Counted from the stretch's first letter, positions 35,010 to 42,488 are shown. The stretch: 64,000 bases of DNA from an uncultured Collinsella sp. (GCA_900758475.1 CAAERQ010000009.1:5786-69785), one strand, 5' to 3'. Notes: generated by a model from the sequence alone, not told the origin. Translations and numbers: made by a program.

Positions 35010-35639
35010 CTAGCCCCTCTCGTCCCGCTCGCCCATGTACCAGACCACGCGGCCCTTGCAGGTGACGGGGGAGTCGCCCGGCCCGGCGAGGATGTCGTCG
35101 TACTCGCCGCTGTGGCTGTCCGCCGTGAGCATGACCGTGGAGCGGCCCCGGGTGTAGTTGCGCACCACGGCGCCGTAGTCGGACGTCTCGGCGAGCACGG
35201 GCTGGCCGTTGACCGGCTCCATGTCGGGGTCGACCAGCAGCAGGGCGTCGTGGGGGAAGCGGTTGTCCATGCACCCTCCCTGGGCGTGGACCATGAAGCC
35301 GCGCGGGTGCGCGTCGGCGATGGAGGCGGGGACCTCGACCTCGTCGGCGAGGTTCCCCTCGTCGCACGGCTCGCCCATGTGCGCGAAGCCCAGCAGGGGG
35401 ACCATGCGCGAGGTGCCGCTGATCGCGGCCTCGGTGGCGTCCTCTCCCATGAGTTCGGCGACCGTGGTATCGAAGAGGTCGGCGAGTTGCTCAAGCCGGT
35501 ACATTCTCGGTTGAGATTTGCCCGACTCCCACGATGCAACGGCGGCCTTGGTGACCTTCGGGTTGAGTCTGTTTCCGACGTCCTCCTGGTTCCAATTACG
35601 CGCCTCACGCAGGGCTCTTACTCGGTTTGCGAAACTCAT
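35010..35639 (-). CDS. CI-like repressor: HTH plus degenerate S24 peptidase domain
   Basis: Prophage repressor of 209 residues. The HTH_3 domain spans about 1-65 (LREARNWNQEDVGNRL and KAAVASWESGKSQPR). The C-terminal LexA/CI-type domain begins around 80. At the place of the catalytic Ser (GDSM in active members) it has GGCMDN with Cys123, and the expected Lys position reads VVRNY with Arg160. The Ser-Lys pair for RecA-stimulated self-cleavage thus seems missing. GGAGGGTCC precedes the ATG. It faces the Cro-like gene across the operator region. Confidence 0.88.
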   Translation of the reverse strand: MSFANRVRALREARNWNQEDVGNRLNPKVTKAAVASWESGKSQPRMYRLEQLADLFDTTVAELMGEDATEAAISGTSRMVPLLGFAHMGEPCDEGNLADEVEVPASIADAHPRGFMVHAQGGCMDNRFPHDALLLVDPDMEPVNGQPVLAETSDYGAVVRNYTRGRSTVMLTADSHSGEYDDILAGPGDSPVTCKGRVVWYMGERDERG

Positions 35640-35663
35640 GGACCCTCCTTCGGTTAAACGTAA

Positions 35664-35737
35664 TTTAATTCTAATTAAAGAAAAATTGATTTATAGATAA
35701 TTTTAAGTTGACCCGCGGTCAAATAAGGTTTAACCTT
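35664..35737. promoter_or_regulatory. Divergent early/repressor promoters with palindromic operators
   Basis: The palindrome TTGACC-CGC-GGTCAA (35708-35722) supplies a -35 for both directions. Rightward: TTGACC, 17 bases, TAACCT (35731-35736). Leftward: TTGACC (35717-35722 reversed), 17 bases, TATCTA (35694-35699 reversed). A second palindrome AAGGTT-T-AACCTT (35725-35737) covers the rightward -10, and TTTAATT-CT-AATTAAA (35664-35679) lies in the repressor leader. These are the probable operators of the switch. Confidence 0.65.
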
Positions 35738-35759
35738 TAGTCAACGAAAGGAGGAGCAC

Positions 35760-35963
35760 ATGCAAAGCTTGCAGGAGTACCGAGAGGCAGGCGTCGAGCG
35801 TTTCCAAAAGAAGAACATCGCCGCAGCTCTTGGAATCTCTTTACCGGCATACGACGCTCTCGAGAACGACCAGGAGCACCGTATGAACCCTGCCAGAGCA
35901 AAGGCGCTCGGGGAACACTTCGGAGTTGACCCGACTATTTTTTTAGCTGAGAAGTCAAATTAG
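35760..35963 (+). CDS. Cro-like HTH regulator
   Basis: Small DNA-binding protein of 67 residues with a helix-turn-helix of the Cro/CI type (KKNIAAALGISLPAYDALEN) covering residues 19-40. It is the first rightward gene after the switch, facing the repressor, which suits a Cro role. AAAGGAGGAG precedes the ATG. A further palindrome, GTCAAAT-TAG-ATTTGAC (35954-35970), contains its stop codon and reuses the TTGAC half-site of the operator. Confidence 0.8.
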   Translation: MQSLQEYREAGVERFQKKNIAAALGISLPAYDALENDQEHRMNPARAKALGEHFGVDPTIFLAEKSN

Positions 35964-35990
35964 ATTTGACCAAACGAAACGGAGAGAACC

Positions 35991-36101
35991 ATGAACGAGA
36001 ACTACATCGACATCGAGCTGGGCGGCTGGAACATCCCCGAGGCCATCACGGTCGAGGCCGAGCCCGCCGAGGCCCGCGACTTTTCCGACTTCGAGCTGTA
36101 G
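35991..36101 (+). CDS. Short acidic early protein (36 residues)
   Basis: Peptide beginning MNENYIDIELGGWNIPEA and ending ARDFSDFEL; very acidic, no membrane segment. The ATG has GGAGAGAACC in front and the frame ends cleanly before the convergent gene. Not recognised. Second gene of the rightward early transcript. Confidence 0.55.
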   Translation: MNENYIDIELGGWNIPEAITVEAEPAEARDFSDFEL

Positions 36102-36127
36102 GGGAGGACGACATGGGAGACGAACTG

Positions 36128-36490
36128 CTAGGGCTGCGGCCAGATGTAGGGGGCGAGGACGGCGGCGATCGCGAAGACCAGCGAGAGCGCCGCGATGGCG
36201 AGGCTGAGGATGTTCACCTTCCTCGACTGCTCCGCCTGCACGGCGGCATTCCGTCGCTGTTCCGCGAGCTCGTCGTCGTACCTGCGGGAGTACTCGCGGA
36301 AGGCCTCCAGCTGGGCGCGGTTCAGCTCTATCGCCTCTCGCAGGAGCCTGAGCGGCTCGGCCTCGACGGTCTCGGCTCCCATGGCGCGCCGCGTTGCCGA
36401 GGGGGTGTCCTCGATGTCCTCTAGGAAGCCGCTCGCCCGTTCTATCAGGGTGCTGAGACGCTCCGATGCGTTCTCGAAGGGGTTGCTCAT
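36128..36490 (-). CDS. Tail-anchored coiled-coil protein on the opposite strand
   Basis: Protein of 120 residues from the ATG with GAGAGAGGAC ahead; the longer open frame upstream has no good start. Residues 1-90 are helical and charged, likely a coiled coil (LREAIELNRAQLEAFREYS), and residues 93-116 form a membrane segment (LSLAIAALSLVFAIAAVLAP). It is the only leftward gene inside the rightward early region. Not recognised; a lysogen-expressed membrane protein is one possibility. Confidence 0.65.
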   Translation of the reverse strand: MSNPFENASERLSTLIERASGFLEDIEDTPSATRRAMGAETVEAEPLRLLREAIELNRAQLEAFREYSRRYDDELAEQRRNAAVQAEQSRKVNILSLAIAALSLVFAIAAVLAPYIWPQP

Positions 36491-36533
36491 CACATCTGTC
36501 CTCTCTCTCGGGGTCGTTGTAGCGGGTATCGCC

Positions 36534-36650
36534 ATGCGTTCGAGGATAACGCTTCTGCTTGGTGCCGGGGCGGCGTTCCCGGTGGCCGTGCTGAGTGCCG
36601 AGGAAATGTATCTGAACGGCTGGAAAGCCGGGAAACGGAGGAAGTCATGA
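36534..36650 (+). CDS. Short hydrophobic peptide coupled to next gene
   Basis: Peptide of 38 residues beginning MRSRITLLLGAGAAFPVAVL and ending KAGKRRKS, so one membrane or signal-like segment with a basic tail. There is no clear ribosome-binding site, but its stop overlaps the next start (ATGA), which suggests coupling. A longer form starting at TTG 36483 is possible. Not recognised. Confidence 0.4.
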   Translation: MRSRITLLLGAGAAFPVAVLSAEEMYLNGWKAGKRRKS

Positions 36651-36970
36651 AAACCAAGAGGGAGAACATCAGGTACGAGGCGCGCGGGAAGTCCTTCGAG
36701 ATCGAGTGCCCGCAGGGCTTCTCGGGCATCGAGGCCATCGTCTGCTGGTGCGACGCCGGCGGCGGCTGGCACCACGAGGCCTTCGAGTCGTTCCTCGACG
36801 CCCGCGGGCGCCTGGACGGGCTGCTGCGCGGCGAGGCGGTCATGGCCTACGTCCAGCGCACGGTCTGCATGAACACCGCCGACGCCATCGACCCCGGCAT
36901 CCAGCCGGTTGAGGTCGGCCTCGCTGCGGGCGAGTGGGTCATGTATCAACTGCAGAAAGGGCGTGAGTAG
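36647..36970 (+). CDS. Early phage protein, unknown function (107 residues)
   Basis: Not recognised. The protein has a basic N-terminus, two closely spaced Cys (CWCDAGGGWHHEAF) with neighbouring His, and an acidic middle (SFLDARGRLDGLLRGEAVM). The start overlaps the previous stop and AACGGAGGAAG lies ahead of it, so the frame is well supported. Confidence 0.65.
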   Translation: MKTKRENIRYEARGKSFEIECPQGFSGIEAIVCWCDAGGGWHHEAFESFLDARGRLDGLLRGEAVMAYVQRTVCMNTADAIDPGIQPVEVGLAAGEWVMYQLQKGRE

Positions 36971-36972
36971 CG

Positions 36973-37260
36973 ATGGGTAAGCGGGTCCGCTACGACTTCG
37001 AGCTTGTCGACGGCTCCTATGTCGAGACCGACAAGAGTGCCGCGTTCCGTATCTCGGAGACGTTCGGCTTCACCAACGAGAAGCACATCAAGATTTTGGA
37101 GAAGGGCACCGAGAAGCTGGGAAAGCTCGACGGGACCGAGTACTACATCGCCTCGCCCGTGACGTTCGCCCTGTACGGGCGAGTCTACTTCACGCTGGGC
37201 AACTCGCTCGTCTACATGCCCGGCCTGGAGGAAGTCTACCTGGGCGGCGATGGGCGATGA
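36973..37260 (+). CDS. Early phage protein, unknown function (95 residues)
   Basis: Not recognised. Mixed alpha/beta composition, starting MGKRVRYDFELVDGSYVETD, without membrane segments or Cys motifs. It starts two bases after its neighbour and its stop overlaps the next start (ATGA). Confidence 0.65.
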   Translation: MGKRVRYDFELVDGSYVETDKSAAFRISETFGFTNEKHIKILEKGTEKLGKLDGTEYYIASPVTFALYGRVYFTLGNSLVYMPGLEEVYLGGDGR

Positions 37261-37421
37261 GCAAGTTCTGTCAGGCGGTTCGCCTCGTGGTCGCCATCGT
37301 CGTCACCACGCCGCTCGTTCTGGTCGTCGCGGCGCTCGCGCTGGTCGAGTGCCTCTTGAGGATGGTTTCCGGGTCGTTGACAAGGCTCGGCATCTCAATC
37401 CTCAGAACTCTGTCCGCATAG
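37257..37421 (+). CDS. Small membrane protein (54 residues)
   Basis: The frame opens with the ATG that overlaps the preceding stop. Residues 9-30 form a strong membrane helix (RLVVAIVVTTPLVLVVAALA), followed by a basic amphipathic region (LLRMVSGSLTRLGISILRT). Not recognised. Its codons are as GC-rich at third positions as those of neighbouring genes, which supports it. Confidence 0.55.
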   Translation: MSKFCQAVRLVVAIVVTTPLVLVVAALALVECLLRMVSGSLTRLGISILRTLSA

Positions 37422-37594
37422 CGGCGATAGGCCCCGCTCCCGGGGCGGCACCGTTGCCCCGCGGCTCTCCAATAACCATCCGCGGGGACGTTCCCTACCG
37501 GTGCCGTGCCGGGGGCGAGGCCCCGAAACCGACAAAAAAAGAGCCGCCCGGTGTGGAAAGCGGGGACGGCTCCAGACCTGAAAGGAGGTCACTC

Positions 37595-37843
37595 ATGGAT
37601 TCTAGCAGAGCCAAAACGTTCCAGCAGATGGCCGACGAGCTTGGCATCAGGCACAAGCTGATGTACACGCTGCGCGAGGCGTCGAGGGTGACGGGGGTGC
37701 CATACGACACGCTGCGCATCGAGTGCAAGGCGGGCCGCCTGCGCTCGCAGCTGCCCGAGGGGCGCAAGGTGGGGCGCATGGTGCGCCCGGAATGGGTGGA
37801 GCAGTGGATTGAGGAGGGAACGCATGGCATCGAGGCTGCTTAG
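37595..37843 (+). CDS. Excisionase-like/MerR-like HTH protein
   Basis: DNA-binding protein of 82 residues. A winged-helix HTH of the excisionase/MerR type reads YTLREASRVTGVPYDTLRIE and ends with GRMVRPEWVEQWIEEG, the usual wing and last helix. The ATG has AAAGGAGG. Position early in the rightward operon suits an excisionase or replication-control role. The 170 bases before it contain only GC-rich hairpins (for example GAGCCG/CGGCTC at 37541-37572). Confidence 0.75.
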   Translation: MDSSRAKTFQQMADELGIRHKLMYTLREASRVTGVPYDTLRIECKAGRLRSQLPEGRKVGRMVRPEWVEQWIEEGTHGIEAA

Positions 37844-37964
37844 GTGCGCTGGGTTCGTTGCGCTCCTGTTCGTGGTGAACGCGCTCATGCCCTACGTCCT
37901 GCGGGCGATGCTGCTCGCGGCGGATGGTATCCGCGTGGCGCTCGGGATGGGGTCGGTACTGTGA
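37824..37964 (+). CDS. Small membrane protein (46 residues)
   Basis: Starts MASRLLRCAGFVALLFVVNA and continues with a second hydrophobic stretch (YVLRAMLLAADGIRVALGMG). GAGGAGGG stands before the ATG. It overlaps the end of the HTH gene by 20 bases and its own stop overlaps the GTG of rusA. Not recognised. Confidence 0.55.
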   Translation: MASRLLRCAGFVALLFVVNALMPYVLRAMLLAADGIRVALGMGSVL

Positions 37965-38419
37965 TCGGCAGGCGATTCGCGTTCACCGTCCCGTTCGTGG
38001 CGGGCAAGCAGCGCCACAGGCTCGACCGCAGGCACGCCCGGATGTACACGCCCGACGAGACCATCCGCAACGAGGCCGCCATCCGCGACGCGGCGCTCGG
38101 GGCCATACGGGAGGCGTACCCGAAGCTCGAGGGGCTGCTGTTCCCGTTCAGGGTACCCGTCGCGGTGCGCATTGACGTGTACGAGCCGCTGCCCAAATCG
38201 AGGCCGAAGCGCGTCACGTCGGAGCCAAACACGTTCAAGCCGGACGCGGACAACATCGCCAAGCTTGTGATGGACGGGATGAACGGGGCGGTCTGGGGCG
38301 ACGACAGCCAGGTGGCCGAGGTCCACGTGGTCAAGTGGCCCCGTCGTCGCGGCATCGAGCCGCACATGGACATACAGGTATATCGCGGCTGGGCAGACCC
38401 AGCCGAAGAGAAAAAGTAG
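37961..38419 (+). CDS. rusA: RusA-family Holliday junction resolvase
   Basis: Endonuclease of 152 residues that cuts Holliday junctions during phage recombination. The RusA signature is clear: KPDADNIAKLVMDGMNG followed by VWGDDSQV, which supplies the metal-binding Asp residues. The GTG start overlaps the previous stop (GTGA). Neighbouring bet and ssb genes place it in the recombination module. Confidence 0.9.
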   Translation: MIGRRFAFTVPFVAGKQRHRLDRRHARMYTPDETIRNEAAIRDAALGAIREAYPKLEGLLFPFRVPVAVRIDVYEPLPKSRPKRVTSEPNTFKPDADNIAKLVMDGMNGAVWGDDSQVAEVHVVKWPRRRGIEPHMDIQVYRGWADPAEEKK

Positions 38420-38435
38420 AAACGGAGATTAAGCA

Positions 38436-38810
38436 ATGGAGTACATGCACGTAAACGTACACGGCGGCGGCAACAAGCCCGACGCCTTGGAGGAGTTCGC
38501 CACCGCCCTCGTCGCCATCGCCGATCGCGACGGAGACGAGATCAAGGCGCTGGGCGTGAAGCCCGCCTGCCTGCGCGGCGTCGCCTACGGTCTGCTGTGC
38601 CACGAGAAGATCGAGGAGCTGTGCGTCATGAACAAGTACTTCGGCGCCGACGAGGAGCTGCGAATTGCGAAGAAACTCGTCGCGATGGTCGCGCGCACGG
38701 AGCGAATCTACAAGGAGGACGGCCTGCGCGGGCTTATCGCCGACTTTGCGGGCCGCGTGGACGTCGAGAAAGTTGAGGTCAAGGACGGAAAGGTGACCAT
38801 CAATGGCTAA
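38436..38810 (+). CDS. Early phage protein, unknown function (124 residues)
   Basis: Not recognised. Mostly helical (EEFATALVAIADRDGDEIKAL), with a beta-rich end (VEKVEVKDGKVTING). AACGGAG precedes the ATG. It overlaps the recombinase gene by eight bases, so it may work in the same recombination module. Confidence 0.65.
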   Translation: MEYMHVNVHGGGNKPDALEEFATALVAIADRDGDEIKALGVKPACLRGVAYGLLCHEKIEELCVMNKYFGADEELRIAKKLVAMVARTERIYKEDGLRGLIADFAGRVDVEKVEVKDGKVTING

Positions 38811-39702
38811 CGAGATCATCGAGTTCAAGGACGATGCGGGCATGCCCGTCAAGTTCACCTCGCAGGACATCCGCGAGCGCCTGTGCCCGAACGCCACCGA
38901 CAGCGAGCTGGCGCTTTGCGTGGAGCTTTGCAACCGCCAGCACCTGAACCCGTTCACCAAGGAGGTGTACCTGGTCAAGTACGGCAGCGCCCCGGCGAGC
39001 ATCATCACTTCCTACCAGGTGTTCAACCGCCGCGCGAACAGGCAGCCCAACTACGGCGGCATCGAGAGCGGCGTCGTGGTGCTCCGCGACGGCGAGGTCG
39101 TCAAGAAGAAGGGCTCCGCCGTCTACAAGATGATCGGGGAGCAGCTCATCGGCGGCTGGGCAGAGGTCGCGTTCACCGACGGCAAGAAGCCCGCATACGT
39201 CGAGCTGGCGCTCACCGACTATAGCACCGGCAAGAGCAACTGGGCGAAGATGCCGGGCGTCATGATCGAGAAGTGCGCCAAGGCCGGCGCGTGGCGTCTG
39301 GCCTACCCCGACGAGTTCGGCGGGATGTACACGGGCGAGGAGATGGACCAGAAGGTCGCGCAGGACATGCGCGCAGGTTCTCAGACCGTCGAGGCCGAGA
39401 GCGTCGAGCCCGTGGCCGACCTGCAGCCCGTGCGCGACCTGTTCAAGCCGTTCATGGCAGCGACTGGGCTCGACAGCGCCGGGGCCATGGCCGCCATCTG
39501 CGCCGCTGTGGGCTGCTCGTCGGGCTCCATGCACGACATGACGGTCATGCAGGCGCGCCGCGCGGCCTCGTGGATGGAGGAGGAGATCGCGGCCCGCAAG
39601 TCGCAGCCCGAGCCCGCCGCCCCCGAGCCGGAGCCCGCGCCCGTCTATGAGCCCGCGCCCGCCGAGTATGCGACCGACGACGACCTGCTGGGAGGCTTCT
39701 AA
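38803..39702 (+). CDS. bet: Phage recombination protein Bet (RecT/Redbeta superfamily)
   Basis: Single-strand annealing protein of 299 residues. The conserved core is visible: SELALCVELCNRQHLNPFTK, EVYLVKYGSAPASIITSYQV, and WAKMPGVMIEKCAKAGAWR, diagnostic of the Bet family. The C-terminal 60 residues form a Pro/Glu-rich tail. No exonuclease partner gene follows directly; the DUF1351 gene that often accompanies such recombinases does. Confidence 0.92.
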   Translation: MANEIIEFKDDAGMPVKFTSQDIRERLCPNATDSELALCVELCNRQHLNPFTKEVYLVKYGSAPASIITSYQVFNRRANRQPNYGGIESGVVVLRDGEVVKKKGSAVYKMIGEQLIGGWAEVAFTDGKKPAYVELALTDYSTGKSNWAKMPGVMIEKCAKAGAWRLAYPDEFGGMYTGEEMDQKVAQDMRAGSQTVEAESVEPVADLQPVRDLFKPFMAATGLDSAGAMAAICAAVGCSSGSMHDMTVMQARRAASWMEEEIAARKSQPEPAAPEPEPAPVYEPAPAEYATDDDLLGGF

Positions 39703-40688
39703 TGGCAGACGAGGTTTTGGCGGTCGAGGCCGTGCCGCTCGAGGAGGACTTCGACACGCTGGTGGCGTCGCTCGCCATCGACGACACGCTCGAGGACAAG
39801 CTGGCGAAGCTCAAGAAGAACGTGGACGAGAAGCTGGCGGACTACGTGGACGTCAAGCACATCGAGAAGGACGAGGACTTCAAGGCGGCGAAGAAGTACC
39901 GCGCGGCGGTCAACGACGTAAAGAAGCCCATCGAGGCGCAGCGCAAGGCCGCGAAGAAGAAGTACAGCGACCTGCTCAAGACGTTCGACAAGACCATCGG
40001 CGAGATCACGGCGCCCATCGACGCGCTCTCCGATGAGTACAAGGCCGAAATCGACCGATACGACGGCGAGTGCAGGGCCCGGCGCCTCGCCGCGCTCAGC
40101 GGCCACTACTACGACCTCGCGGGCGAGATGGGGCCGCTGGTGCCCTACGAGCGCATCGCTGACGACAGGTGGCTCAACGCGAGCTTCGGCGAGGTCAAGG
40201 CCAAGAACATCATCGAGCGCCGCGTGGGCGAGCTGCTGCACCAGTTCAAGTTCGTCACCGGCCTCGACTACGCGGACGAGTCCGAGAAGGCATGGGCCGT
40301 GGCGTGGTGGACGAGGACGCTACCGACGGACTCGGGCGAGGTGGCGGCAGCAGTCGCCGCGCACCGCGAGGAGGCGGCCAAGGCCGCCGCGCTCGTGTCG
40401 ACCTACGAGCAGGCGACGGCGCCCGCACCGGAGCCCGAGCCGGAGCCCGCGCCGCTGCCGCCCGACCCCGAGCCGATGCCCGTCGAGGAACCTGAGCCGC
40501 CCTTGGGCGTGCCGAGGTGTGTGCGGGTGGTCCCGTCGCGCCCCGAGCCGGATGTGGCCGAGGATGCGGCCCCAGCACCGCAGAGGGGCTACCGCGTGGT
40601 CATCGAGTGCGCCACGGCGGACGAGCTGCGTCGCGTGAGGGCCGTCATGGTCGACAACGACATTCACGGATACGTCGAGAGGATGTAG
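39702..40688 (+). CDS. DUF1351 family phage protein
   Basis: Protein of 328 residues. The first 210 residues match the DUF1351 family, a helical and coiled-coil protein encoded next to RecT-type recombinases (AAVNDVKKPIEAQRKAAKKK; IGEITAPIDALSDEYKAEI). A Pro/Glu-rich linker follows (about 245-275), then a short C-terminal domain (GYRVVIECATADELRRVRAV) of the kind seen at the end of similar phage proteins. Its ATG overlaps the bet stop by one base. Confidence 0.8.
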   Translation: MADEVLAVEAVPLEEDFDTLVASLAIDDTLEDKLAKLKKNVDEKLADYVDVKHIEKDEDFKAAKKYRAAVNDVKKPIEAQRKAAKKKYSDLLKTFDKTIGEITAPIDALSDEYKAEIDRYDGECRARRLAALSGHYYDLAGEMGPLVPYERIADDRWLNASFGEVKAKNIIERRVGELLHQFKFVTGLDYADESEKAWAVAWWTRTLPTDSGEVAAAVAAHREEAAKAAALVSTYEQATAPAPEPEPEPAPLPPDPEPMPVEEPEPPLGVPRCVRVVPSRPEPDVAEDAAPAPQRGYRVVIECATADELRRVRAVMVDNDIHGYVERM

Positions 40689-40691
40689 GAC

Positions 40692-41033
40692 ATGGGAGAG
40701 AGCAAACTGCCGCCGACACGAACGCCAGAGCAGCGCAAGGAGGCGATGGCCAAGGCCATCCACACGCGCCGCGACCGCGCCGCGTTCAAGGCGGCGTGCA
40801 AGGCGGGGAACATCCCGCCCGAGGTCGCCATCGAGGCACCCATCGCGGCAAAGCTCAAGGTCGAGGAGTTCGCCCGCTCGTTCCCGGGCATCGGCCCGGT
40901 CACGGCGCAGAAGATCGTCGAGGCGTGCCATATCCGCGACGGCCGCCGCGTGAGCGGCCTGGGCTACATGCAGGGGCCGCGCCTCGTCGAGGCAATCAAG
41001 AGCCACATGACCGCGAAGGAGGACGGGCAGTGA
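40692..41033 (+). CDS. Phage-encoded actinobacterial-type integration host factor (mIHF-like)
   Basis: Protein of 113 residues resembling the mIHF family of actinobacteria, which bends DNA for site-specific recombination and nucleoid structure. The helix-hairpin-helix-like part reads FARSFPGIGPVTAQKIVEAC and is followed by RRVSGLG, both typical; the basic N-terminal helix (RDRAAFKAACKAGNIPP) fits. It may assist integrase, excision or replication. The stop overlaps the ssb start (GTGA). Confidence 0.8.
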   Translation: MGESKLPPTRTPEQRKEAMAKAIHTRRDRAAFKAACKAGNIPPEVAIEAPIAAKLKVEEFARSFPGIGPVTAQKIVEACHIRDGRRVSGLGYMQGPRLVEAIKSHMTAKEDGQ

Positions 41034-41506
41034 GCATCAACCGAGTGAACATCAGCGGCAACCTGACCCGCGACCCCGAGCTGCGCGTCACCGCCGGCGG
41101 CACGCAGGTCCTGTCCTTTGGCGTGGCGGTAAACGACCGCCGCCGCAACGCGCAGACGGGCGAGTGGGAGGACTATCCCAACTTCGTCGACTGCACCATG
41201 TTCGGCAACCGCGCCGAGGCCGTTGGCCGTTTCCTCGCCAAGGGGATGAAGGTCGCGATCGAGGGCAAGCTGCGCTACAGCTCTTGGGAGCGCGACGGCC
41301 AGAAGCGCTCGAAGCTCGAGGTTATCGTCGACGAGATCGAGGTCATGGTGCGCCGTGAGGGGCAGACGCAGGCCCAGCCGCAGCAGAGCCTCGCGGACAC
41401 GGTGCCCGTGCAGCCACAGGCGCAGGCCGCGCCGCAGTGGAGCGCCCAGCAGGCCTACGCCGCGGTCCCGCAGCCCGAGTTCTACGACGAGGACGTGCCG
41501 TTCTGA
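41030..41506 (+). CDS. ssb: Single-stranded DNA-binding protein
   Basis: SSB of 158 residues. The OB-fold N-terminus reads INRVNISGNLTRDPELRVT, then LSFGVAVNDRRRN and FVDCTMFGNRAEAV. A Gln/Ala/Pro-rich linker leads to the acidic tip EFYDEDVPF, which in SSBs recruits partner proteins. The GTG start overlaps the previous stop. Confidence 0.95.
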   Translation: MSINRVNISGNLTRDPELRVTAGGTQVLSFGVAVNDRRRNAQTGEWEDYPNFVDCTMFGNRAEAVGRFLAKGMKVAIEGKLRYSSWERDGQKRSKLEVIVDEIEVMVRREGQTQAQPQQSLADTVPVQPQAQAAPQWSAQQAYAAVPQPEFYDEDVPF

Positions 41507-41616
41507 TGAGGCGCGTACCCGACATCATCCGCGACCACTGGGAGGCGGCCCTTTTCGCCGCCTCCTTCTCCGCGGGGTTCCTGTTCTTCTCTTCGCTTCT
41601 ATGGGGGTGGTTCTGA
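41506..41616 (+). CDS. Small membrane protein (36 residues)
   Basis: Begins MRRVPDIIRDHWEAALF and has one membrane segment (AASFSAGFLFFSSLLWGWF). Start and stop overlap its neighbours (TGATG at both ends), so it is coupled between ssb and the replication gene. Not recognised. Confidence 0.55.
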   Translation: MRRVPDIIRDHWEAALFAASFSAGFLFFSSLLWGWF

Positions 41617-42488
41617 TGGCGAGCAAGTTCACGTGGTTCCCGACGCTCACCAAATCGCTTGAGAAAATGCCGGAGGGGCCGCGCGGCAAGATGCTTTGGA
41701 TGCTCGTTCAATACGGGACAGACGGCATAGAGCCGGATTTTGGCGACGATTGGCAGTCCGAAGCGCTCTTCACGAGCCTCCGCAACGACATCGACAACAG
41801 CCTCGCCGCGCGCAACAAGAACAATGGCGGCAGGCCGCGCAAGGACGCCAAGGCCGAAACGGGGGTTTCGGACAGTACGGAAACCTCGGAAACGGGGGTT
41901 TCGGAAAACGGAAACGGGGGTTTCGGGGTTTCTGAAACTGCCGAAACGGGGGTTTCGGAACCTGAAAACCCCTCCTTATATACCAATCCATACCAGTCCA
42001 TACCAAGCCAGGCCATTCCAGTGCAGGGCAGTGCGGACGCGTGCGCCGCGCCCGAGGGCTTCGAGCCGCCGACCGCCGAGGAGGTCGCCGCGTACTTCGG
42101 GGCCAACTGCCTGAACGGCGACCCGCAGGCGTTCTTCGACTTCTACGCGTCGCAGGGCTGGCGCAAGTCCAACGGCATGCCGATTTCGGACTGGCAGCCG
42201 CAGGCCCGGCAGTGGCACCGCCGCCAGCGCGAGCTCGACGCCGAGGCCCGGAGCCGCGGCAAGCCCACTGCCTCGGAGGTCGAGACCGCCACGTTCAGGC
42301 CCACGAGGACGCCCGAGGAGGCGCTGGCCGAGCAGGAGCGCCGGTGGGCCGCCGAGCACCCGGGCATGGACCCGGCGAAGGTCGAGGCCCCGCGGGGCAC
42401 GACCGCGGGCAGGGCCGAGTTCGGGCTGTACCAGGACGCGCGGAGGCTGCTGGCCGCCCGCGCCGCGTGCGAGAGGAGGGCGTCGTGA
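41616..42488 (+). CDS. Replication-type phage protein with internal iterons
   Basis: Protein of 290 residues. The N-terminus (KFTWFPTLTKSLEKMPEGPR; LRNDIDNSLAARNKNNGGRP) resembles the DUF6291-type N-terminus of phage replication/DnaD-like proteins. The C-terminal third (EVAAYFGANCLNGDPQAFFD; ISDWQPQARQWHRR) is typical of phage replication initiators. Between them is a repetitive linker with ETGVS four times, encoded by DNA iterons. Position after ssb suits an initiator. Function is inferred from architecture and place. Confidence 0.7.
   Translation: MASKFTWFPTLTKSLEKMPEGPRGKMLWMLVQYGTDGIEPDFGDDWQSEALFTSLRNDIDNSLAARNKNNGGRPRKDAKAETGVSDSTETSETGVSENGNGGFGVSETAETGVSEPENPSLYTNPYQSIPSQAIPVQGSADACAAPEGFEPPTAEEVAAYFGANCLNGDPQAFFDFYASQGWRKSNGMPISDWQPQARQWHRRQRELDAEARSRGKPTASEVETATFRPTRTPEEALAEQERRWAAEHPGMDPAKVEAPRGTTAGRAEFGLYQDARRLLAARAACERRAS
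41854..42022 (+). other. Candidate phage replication origin (iterons plus A/T-richer repeats)
   Basis: Four perfect copies of the 16-mer GAAACGGGGGTTTCGG at 41856, 41889, 41911 and 41943, each palindromic (CGAAAC/GTTTCG). Start-to-start distances are 33, 22 and 32 bases, near whole turns of DNA. Right after comes a less GC-rich stretch with three tandem 10-mers ATACCANNCC (41981-42010). Four iterons beside an A/T-rich stretch inside an initiator gene recall the lambda origin in gene O. Confidence 0.55.

Noticed and set aside
36113..36424. Plus-strand frame with a good ribosome-binding site after the 36-residue early gene
   Set aside because: Beyond its first few codons it is antisense to the leftward coiled-coil/membrane gene, and the product is Arg/Gly-rich low complexity.
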